A stretch of DNA of 8,617 bases from Candidatus Adiutrix sp. (GTDB taxonomy: Bacteria > Desulfobacterota > Desulfarculia > Adiutricales > Adiutricaceae): assembly GCA_031283395.1 (NCBI GenBank), contig JAITBV010000073.1, positions 1 to 8,617 on the forward strand, written 5' to 3'. The notes under the pieces were generated by a model. The model searched no databases. It saw only the letters and a program-made list of their open reading frames with translations, and was not told the origin of the DNA. The first letter of the stretch is position 1. The number at the start of each line of letters is the position of its first letter. The translations under genes and the position numbers were made by a program. Shown here one piece after another: positions 4,266 to 8,617 of this stretch.

Positions 4266-7124
4266 GTGCCTGAGCGCCACTTCATCGATCTCCACATCCA
4301 TTCCCGCTATTCCCGGGCCACCTCCAAGGCCCTGACCCCGGCCAACCTCAGCCGCTGGGCCGAAATAAAGGGCCTGTCCCTCCTGGGCACCGGCGACCTG
4401 ACCCACCCGGCCTGGCGGCGGGAACTGGCCGAAAGCCTCGAAGAGCGCGACGACGGCTTCTACAGCCTGCGGGGCCAACCCGACGGCCCCCGCTTCATAC
4501 CCACGGGAGAGGTCAGCGCCATCTACAAGCAGGATGGACGCACCCGCAAGATCCACCTGGTCATCATCAGTCCAGATCTGGCCGCGGCGGATGAATTCTC
4601 CCGTCTCCTGGGGGCCTTCGGCCGTCTGGAAGCCGACGGCCGGCCCATCCTGGGGCTCACGGCCCGCCAGATCCTGGATATCGCCCTGACCAGCCACCCG
4701 GCCACCCAAGTCGTGCCGGCCCATATCTGGACCCCCTGGTTCTCCCTCTTCGGAGCCCGGAGCGGCTTTGACCACTTGGAGGAATGCTTCGGGGACCTCA
4801 GCCTCCACATCACCGCCCTGGAAACGGGTCTGTCCAGCGACCCTGACATGAACCGCCTGGTTTCGGCCCTGGATTCCCGGGCCCTCATCTCCTCCTCCGA
4901 CGCCCACAGCCCCGAAAAATTGGGCCGGGAGGCCACCATCATCCGCGGCCCCCTGACCCGGACGGCCTTGGCCGAGGCCCTGGCCGGAGGCCAAGCCCTG
5001 GGAGGTACGGTGGAATTCTTCCCTGAAGAAGGGAAATACCACCTCGACGGCCACGCCGACTGCGGCCCGCCCCTGACCCCGGCCGAGACCCGGGCCCTGG
5101 GCGGGCTCTGCCCGGTCTGCGGCCGGCCTCTGACCATCGGCGTCCTCCACCGGATCTCCCAACTGGCCGACCGCGACCGTCCCGGCGGCCCCCGGCTCCC
5201 CGACCAGCACCTTTTGCCCCTGGCCGAACTTCTGGGCCAAATTTTCGGCCGGGGCCCGACCAGCCGCGGGCCGACCCGGAGCTACGAATTACTGACCCGC
5301 GAATTCGGAGGGGAACTGCCCCTGCTCCTGGAAGCCGGGCTGGACGACCTGGGAACGGCCGGCGGCCCCCTCCTGCGCCTGGGCGTGGAACGGATGCGCC
5401 AAGGCCGGGTGACGGCCGTGGGCGGCTTCGACGGCCGTTTCGGCACGATCACGGCCATCGGGCCCGAAGATCGGGCGGCCCTGGCCGGCCAGGGCCGCCT
5501 TTTCCAGGGCGCAGCCCTGGACCGAAATTCGGCGACCTGTGAAACTAAACAGGCTTCCAGCCCGAAACAGAGGGCCGGGGAAATGCCCCAACTCCCACTC
5601 TCGGAGACTGACTCGGCCCTGTTTAACAGCACCTCGGATATGGGTCCAGGGCTCAGCCCTGGGGATGAGAGCCAGGACCGGGCCGTCACTTCCCGGGCCC
5701 CGGCCCTGGCGGTCGTGGCCGGCCCGGGCGGGGGCAAGACCCTGGTGCTGGTCCGCCGGGCGGCCTGGCTTATCCAAACCGGACTGGCCCGGCCCGAGGA
5801 AGTCCTGATGACCACCTTCACCCGCAAGGCGGCTGAAGACCTGGCCCCTCGCCTGGCGGCCGTCCTCCCCGGACTGGGCCGGGCCGTCAAGATCACCACT
5901 CTCCACGGCCTGGCCCACGAATTTTTAAAAACGGCCCGACCGGACTGGAGCCTGGCCCCGGCCGATTTCCTGACCGACCTTCTGAAACGAACAGCCAGGC
6001 CGGCCGGCCTGACCCCGGCGGCCCTGACCAACCTCATCTCCCTGGCCAAGAACCGTCAAAAGCCGGACCAGCTTCCGGCCCGGGCCCTGGAAAGCTACCA
6101 AGCCGCCCTGACCGAGCGCCGCCTCTGGGATTTCGACGACCTCATCCTGTTGGCCGCCCCGCCGACCGCCCGGCCCTTCCGGGCCGTGCTGGTGGACGAA
6201 TTCCAGGACCTCAGCCCGGCCCAGTTCGATTTCCTGGCCCGGCTGTTGGGCCCGGCCGGGCCGGACCGACCCGGGGCCCTGACGGTCATCGGCGACCCTG
6301 ACCAGAGCATCTACAGCTTCCGGGGAGCCGACCCGGACCTGGCCGACCGCCTGGCGGCCCTGCCCGGAGGCCTGACCACCGTCACCCTGAGCGCCAACTA
6401 CAGGTCAACCAGCACCATTCTCAAGGCCTCGGAAAGCCTGTGGCCCCAGGCCGACCGCCCTGGCCGCCGGGCGGCCCGGGGCGAGACCGGGCCTGAAATA
6501 ACCCGAGCGGTCCTCCCCACGGCCGGAGGAGAGGCGGCCTATGTGGTCAAACGCCTCACGGCCCACCTGGGCCTTCTGAAACTGGGGCTGGGCGCCTCAA
6601 ACCGCCAGGACGCCGAATTCATGCCCGGCCTCAATTTCGGGGATATCGCCATCCTGTTCCGCCTGCGGGCCCTGGGGCCGCCCGTGGCCGAAGCCCTGAC
6701 CGCCGCTGGCCTGCCCTGGCAAATGTGCGGCGATGATCCCCTGACCGCCGCCGACCACCTGGACTGGACCGCGGACAAAATAAGCCTCCTGACCATGCAC
6801 GCGGCCAAGGGCCTGGAATTCAAACTGGTCTTCGTCATCGGGGTGGAGGCCGGGCTCTGCCCCTATCTCCGGCCCGCCCGGGAGGCGCCGGAAAATTCTC
6901 CAGACCCCGAGCCTGAAGAACGCCGTCTTTTCTACGTGGCCCTGACCCGGGCCCGAGACCGTCTCTACCTGACCCGGGCCGCCCGGCGTCGGCTTTATGG
7001 CCAGACCCTGGCCGGCGAACCCTCCCCCTTCTGGTCCGCCCTGCCCCGGGAACTCTGCGTTGAACCGCCGGCCTTCCGGGCCCGGCGGGCCGGGAAACCG
7101 AAAACCCTGTTCGACCTCCTATAG
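4266..7124 (+). CDS. EndoQ-like PHP endonuclease fused to a UvrD/Rep-type SF1A helicase
   Basis: A 952-residue two-enzyme fusion, probably acting in cytoplasmic DNA repair. Residues 1 to about 415 match endonuclease Q (TIGR00375), which nicks DNA 5' of uracil, hypoxanthine or abasic sites. They include FIDLHIHSRYSRATSK (6-21; His10, His12), LLGTGDLTHP (39-48), TGEVSAIY (80-87), PAHIWTPWFS (151-160), SSSDAHS (209-215; Asp212, His214) and the zinc motif at Cys266, Cys282, Cys285 running into LTIGVLHR. Residues 463-952 are a helicase: Q-motif Gln470, Walker A GPGGGKT (486-492), Ia TTFTRKAAEDL (516-526), VDEFQDLS (643-650), GDPDQSIYSFRGAD (676-689), NYRST (711-715), LLTMHAAKGLEF (841-852) and LFYVALTRARDRLYL (888-902). 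The 2B subdomain seems absent. The 420-470 linker is unlike the rest in codon use and flanked by palindromes. The start is GTG 4266 with no clear ribosome site, 2 bp after the desulfurase stop. Domain calls are firm; joint function is inferred. Confidence 0.92.
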   Translation: MPERHFIDLHIHSRYSRATSKALTPANLSRWAEIKGLSLLGTGDLTHPAWRRELAESLEERDDGFYSLRGQPDGPRFIPTGEVSAIYKQDGRTRKIHLVIISPDLAAADEFSRLLGAFGRLEADGRPILGLTARQILDIALTSHPATQVVPAHIWTPWFSLFGARSGFDHLEECFGDLSLHITALETGLSSDPDMNRLVSALDSRALISSSDAHSPEKLGREATIIRGPLTRTALAEALAGGQALGGTVEFFPEEGKYHLDGHADCGPPLTPAETRALGGLCPVCGRPLTIGVLHRISQLADRDRPGGPRLPDQHLLPLAELLGQIFGRGPTSRGPTRSYELLTREFGGELPLLLEAGLDDLGTAGGPLLRLGVERMRQGRVTAVGGFDGRFGTITAIGPEDRAALAGQGRLFQGAALDRNSATCETKQASSPKQRAGEMPQLPLSETDSALFNSTSDMGPGLSPGDESQDRAVTSRAPALAVVAGPGGGKTLVLVRRAAWLIQTGLARPEEVLMTTFTRKAAEDLAPRLAAVLPGLGRAVKITTLHGLAHEFLKTARPDWSLAPADFLTDLLKRTARPAGLTPAALTNLISLAKNRQKPDQLPARALESYQAALTERRLWDFDDLILLAAPPTARPFRAVLVDEFQDLSPAQFDFLARLLGPAGPDRPGALTVIGDPDQSIYSFRGADPDLADRLAALPGGLTTVTLSANYRSTSTILKASESLWPQADRPGRRAARGETGPEITRAVLPTAGGEAAYVVKRLTAHLGLLKLGLGASNRQDAEFMPGLNFGDIAILFRLRALGPPVAEALTAAGLPWQMCGDDPLTAADHLDWTADKISLLTMHAAKGLEFKLVFVIGVEAGLCPYLRPAREAPENSPDPEPEERRLFYVALTRARDRLYLTRAARRRLYGQTLAGEPSPFWSALPRELCVEPPAFRARRAGKPKTLFDLL
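5504..5520. repeat. 17-bp palindrome, left copy, at the linker border
   Basis: CCAGGGCGCAGCCCTGG, with perfect 7-bp arms around a 3-base centre. It matches the copy at 5646-5662 at 16 of 17 positions. It lies in coding sequence at the end of the EndoQ part (residues 413-419). The two copies fall in different reading phases, so protein-level constraint does not explain their similarity. Confidence 0.6.
5546..5625. repeat. inner inverted repeat of the linker
   Basis: TAAACAGG (5546-5553) and its exact complement CCTGTTTA (5618-5625) enclose 64 bp. They sit roughly symmetrically inside the outer palindromes (25 bp from the left, 20 bp from the right). The DNA between uses codons such as ACT, AAA and AGG that are rare in the neighbouring GCC/CTG-rich sequence. 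Confidence 0.45.
5646..5662. repeat. 17-bp palindrome, right copy, at the linker border
   Basis: CCAGGGCTCAGCCCTGG, with perfect 8-bp arms around one base. It ends just before the Q-motif glutamine codon of the helicase part. The Q-motif context reads LSPGDESQDRAV, where the usual form is like LNPEQxxAV, so a few extra residues coincide with the palindrome edge. Confidence 0.6.
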
Positions 7125-7139
7125 CCCCCGGCGCCCGGC

Positions 7140-7168
7140 TTGAACCGGCCGGCCTAATATGCTAATTT
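7140..7168 (+). promoter_or_regulatory. sigma70-type promoter with extended -10 for the lipoprotein-uppS-ridA unit
   Basis: TTGAAC (7140-7145), a 17-bp spacer and TAATTT (7163-7168) preceded directly by TGC. Predicted start near 7175 gives a short leader of about 22 nt to ATG 7197, with GGTGG at 7188-7192 as the ribosome site. It has the same architecture as the promoter at 1051-1079. It lies in the 72-bp gap after the helicase stop, where no terminator with a T-run is visible. Confidence 0.55.
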
Positions 7169-7196
7169 AAACCGATTTCCATCAGCGGGTGGTAAA

Positions 7197-7751
7197 ATGG
7201 CGAAAAAAATAACCCTTCTGCTTATGGTCGCGGCCCTCAGCTTGGCCGGTTGCGCCAAGACCAAGCCGCCCCAACCCTTTGACGTGCCCATTGAAAGCCG
7301 GCTGATCCTCCAGGTGCCTTTTTTCAGCGCTGAAACCACGGCCGGGGCGGCCGGGGCCCTGGCCGAGGTGATGACCTACAACGGGCGGCCGGTCACTGCG
7401 GAAAGGATAGTCCTGGCCCTGGGCAAAAAGAACCCCACGCCCCACGCCCTGGTCGTCTGGGCCCGCACCGAAGGCTTAAGAGCCCGCTATTACAACGCCG
7501 ACCCGCCCCTTTTGGTAAAATCCGTGCGCGAAGGCCGGCCGCTCATCGTGCGCCTGGGCGCCGCCGTCACCCCCCTGGCCGCCGGCGATTACGCGGTGGT
7601 GGCGGGCTACAATCCCGAAGGGGTGGTTATAAACTCCCGCTCCATACACCAGCAGATCATCGCCTGGGGGCCCTTTCTGTCCGCCTGGCTCAAGGCCAGG
7701 AATCTCGCCATTGAAATAACCACTCCTGAAATGGCCCCGGAAAACGACTGA
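7197..7751 (+). CDS. Lipoprotein with a catalytically dead C39-like peptidase fold
   Basis: A 184-residue lipoprotein. The signal peptide has a KK n-region, a hydrophobic core (5-17) and lipobox SLAGC, with lipidated Cys19. Ala20 at +2 predicts no inner-membrane retention, so outer-membrane anchoring. Residues 37-177 follow C39-like peptidases of the PA2778 lipoprotein type: QVPFFSAETTAGAAGALAEV (39-58), TYNGRPVT (60-67), EGRPLIVRLG (112-121), DYAVVAGYNPEGVVINS (131-147) and a final Phe/Trp segment (160-164). The CGPAALA nucleophile block reads GAAGALA, so the catalytic Cys is Gly50. The HYAVVVGY block starts with Asp131 instead of His. No other Cys is in the mature domain. It is therefore most likely a non-proteolytic binding or scaffold protein. 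It ends 4 bp before uppS, suggesting shared expression and perhaps a role in envelope glycan or lipid-carrier biology. The fold call rests on motif likeness by eye. Confidence 0.75.
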   Translation: MAKKITLLLMVAALSLAGCAKTKPPQPFDVPIESRLILQVPFFSAETTAGAAGALAEVMTYNGRPVTAERIVLALGKKNPTPHALVVWARTEGLRARYYNADPPLLVKSVREGRPLIVRLGAAVTPLAAGDYAVVAGYNPEGVVINSRSIHQQIIAWGPFLSAWLKARNLAIEITTPEMAPEND

Positions 7752-7755
7752 ACTC

Positions 7756-8472
7756 GTGGAAAAGACCGTGCCCCGCCATATCGCCATAATCATGGACGGC
7801 AATGGCCGCTGGGCCGCCCAAAGGGGCCTGACCAGAGGGCACGGCCACCAGGCCGGGGCCGAGCCGGTGCGGGTGGCGCTCCGCGCCGCCCGAAAGGCCG
7901 GGGTCAGGTTCCTGACCCTCTACGCCTTTTCCACGGAAAATTGGGGCCGGCCCCAGGACGAGGTGCGGGGCCTCTTTGAATTGCTCTGGCAATACCTTAA
8001 GTCCGAGACGCCCGAACTGGTGGCCTCCGGGGTCCGCCTTAAGGCCATCGGCGATTTGTCGGCCCTGCCCGAATTCGCCCGCCAGGCCCTGGCCTCGGCC
8101 CAGGAAATGACCAAGGCCAACGAGGATATCACCCTGACCCTGGCCCTGTCCTACGGCAGCCGGGCCGAGCTGACCCGCGCGGCCCGCGCCATGGCCGAAG
8201 AAGTTGCCAACGGCCGCCTTGATTCGGCCGACATCACCCCGGAACGGCTGTCCGAGGAACTCTGGACCGCGGACCTGCCCGACCCCGACCTCCTCATCCG
8301 CACCGGCGGCGATATGCGCCTGTCCAACTTCCTTTTATGGCAGTGCGCCTACACCGAGTTTTATTTCACCCCCACCCTCTGGCCCGATTTCGGCGAAGAT
8401 GATTTCCAGGCGGCCCTGGCCGCCTACGCCGGCCGGGAACGCCGCTACGGCCTGGCCGACCCAGCGCCATAA
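7756..8472 (+). CDS. uppS: Undecaprenyl diphosphate synthase (cis-prenyltransferase)
   Basis: Adds isopentenyl units in cis to farnesyl diphosphate to make undecaprenyl diphosphate, the lipid carrier for peptidoglycan, O-antigen and other wall polymers; cytoplasmic, membrane-associated. At 238 residues it is full length. Motifs: [13 protein letters not shown] (8-20) with Mg/diphosphate-binding Asp14, GHGHQAGAE (28-36) with His31, [14 protein letters not shown] (53-66), [21 protein letters not shown] (176-196) with Arg182, Arg188 and Ser190, and [14 protein letters not shown] (199-212) with Glu201. The common NYGGR reads SYGSR (132-136), a substitution also seen in other families. The start is GTG 7756 with no strong ribosome site. 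The in-frame GTG at 7768 is an alternative just before the conserved [10 protein letters not shown]. The gene lies 4 bp after the lipoprotein stop, so coupling is likely. The common uppS-cdsA-dxr order is absent here. Confidence 0.97.
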   Translation: MEKTVPRHIAIIMDGNGRWAAQRGLTRGHGHQAGAEPVRVALRAARKAGVRFLTLYAFSTENWGRPQDEVRGLFELLWQYLKSETPELVASGVRLKAIGDLSALPEFARQALASAQEMTKANEDITLTLALSYGSRAELTRAARAMAEEVANGRLDSADITPERLSEELWTADLPDPDLLIRTGGDMRLSNFLLWQCAYTEFYFTPTLWPDFGEDDFQAALAAYAGRERRYGLADPAP

Positions 8473-8500
8473 GGCCCAGCAGATCATTCTGAGGAAAAAA

Positions 8501-8617
8501 ATGAAAAAGCCAGTCGTCACCACCAAGGCCCCGGCCGCCATCGGCCCCTATTCCCAGGCCGTCATCCGCGGCTCGACCGTCTATGTTTCCGGCCAACTGG
8601 GCCTGGATCCGGCCACC
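8501..8617 (+). CDS. ridA: RidA family enamine/imine deaminase, 3'-truncated by the window edge
   Basis: Only 39 codons are visible, but they are distinctive. [31 protein letters not shown] (7-37) is the N-terminal signature of RidA (YjgF/YER057c) proteins. RidA hydrolyses reactive 2-aminoacrylate and related enamines released by PLP enzymes such as serine/threonine dehydratases, preventing damage to other PLP enzymes. The conserved Arg that anchors the substrate carboxylate lies in the missing C-terminal part, so archetypal RidA cannot be separated from Rid2-Rid7. GAGGA (8491-8495) lies 5 bases before ATG 8501. The gene starts 28 bp after uppS, so it is probably the third gene of that unit. 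Two other PLP enzymes (TrpB2 and the desulfurase) lie in the window, though in other transcription units. Confidence 0.92.
   Translation, partial: MKKPVVTTKAPAAIGPYSQAVIRGSTVYVSGQLGLDPAT

Noticed and set aside
4194..5240. Long minus-strand open frame opposite the EndoQ domain
   Set aside because: It is antisense to a strongly conserved domain, its translation is Gly/Gln/Ala-rich without recognisable motifs, and such frames arise from the GCC/CTG codon bias of the plus-strand gene.
5521..5700. Frameshift or pseudogene in the fusion protein
   Set aside because: The frame stays open through both domains, and the Q-motif Gln470 lies 16 residues before the Walker A loop, as in UvrD, so the joint is intact despite the odd linker.
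5282..6049. Minus-strand open frames opposite the linker and Walker A region
   Set aside because: The translations are Arg/Ala/Pro-rich with no family resemblance and no ribosome site; they are codon-bias shadows of the helicase gene.
7125..7160. GC-rich CCGG/GGCC hairpin after the helicase stop as a terminator
   Set aside because: The possible stems are only 4-5 bp and no T-run follows; the segment is better explained by the promoter at 7140-7168.

Overview
The window comes from a GC-rich bacterium with ordinary Shine-Dalgarno starts, sigma70-like promoters and a lipobox-bearing lipoprotein, so probably a Gram-negative. The gene mix (free-standing TrpB2, EF2568-type cysteine desulfurase, an EndoQ-helicase fusion, a PA2778-type C39-like lipoprotein next to uppS) would fit Desulfobacterota or a related deltaproteobacterial lineage. 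That placement is inference from gene style, not from a marker gene. The left third (to about 3050) is visibly less GC-rich than the right part, where GCC and CTG codons dominate.

Layout. 1-1043: 3' part of UDP-galactopyranose mutase (cell-surface galactofuranose supply). 1134-2513: stand-alone tryptophan synthase beta chain of the TrpB2 type behind its own extended -10 promoter. 2528-2926 (minus strand, convergent with trpB2): YjbQ/UPF0047 protein with a near-consensus promoter. 3118-7124: a two-gene unit, divergent from yjbQ, in which a PLP-dependent cysteine desulfurase-family protein is followed 2 bp later by a 952-residue fusion protein. 7197-8617: a second unit made of a C39-fold lipoprotein without catalytic residues, undecaprenyl diphosphate synthase (uppS, 4 bp later) and the start of a RidA-family gene that leaves the window. 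No RNA gene, CRISPR array or transposase was found, and no stretch over 300 bp lacks a gene.

The outstanding gene is the fusion at 4266-7124. Its N-terminal half is an endonuclease Q-type PHP nuclease with the EndoQ zinc motif (EndoQ enzymes nick DNA 5' of deaminated bases and abasic sites). Its C-terminal half is a complete set of UvrD/Rep superfamily 1A helicase motifs. The helicase appears to lack the regulatory 2B subdomain, since only about 18 residues lie where roughly 150 sit in UvrD. The interdomain linker looks foreign: two near-identical 17-bp palindromes flank it and a second inverted-repeat pair lies nested inside. The protein ends in a tail resembling a sliding-clamp-binding peptide. 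Together these suggest a single-chain nick-and-unwind repair enzyme for deaminated DNA, coupled in translation to a cysteine desulfurase-like protein of unknown partner.

A second oddity is the lipoprotein upstream of uppS. It keeps the framework of C39-like cysteine peptidases, but Gly replaces the nucleophile Cys and Asp replaces the catalytic His, so it is probably a binding or scaffold protein and not a protease.
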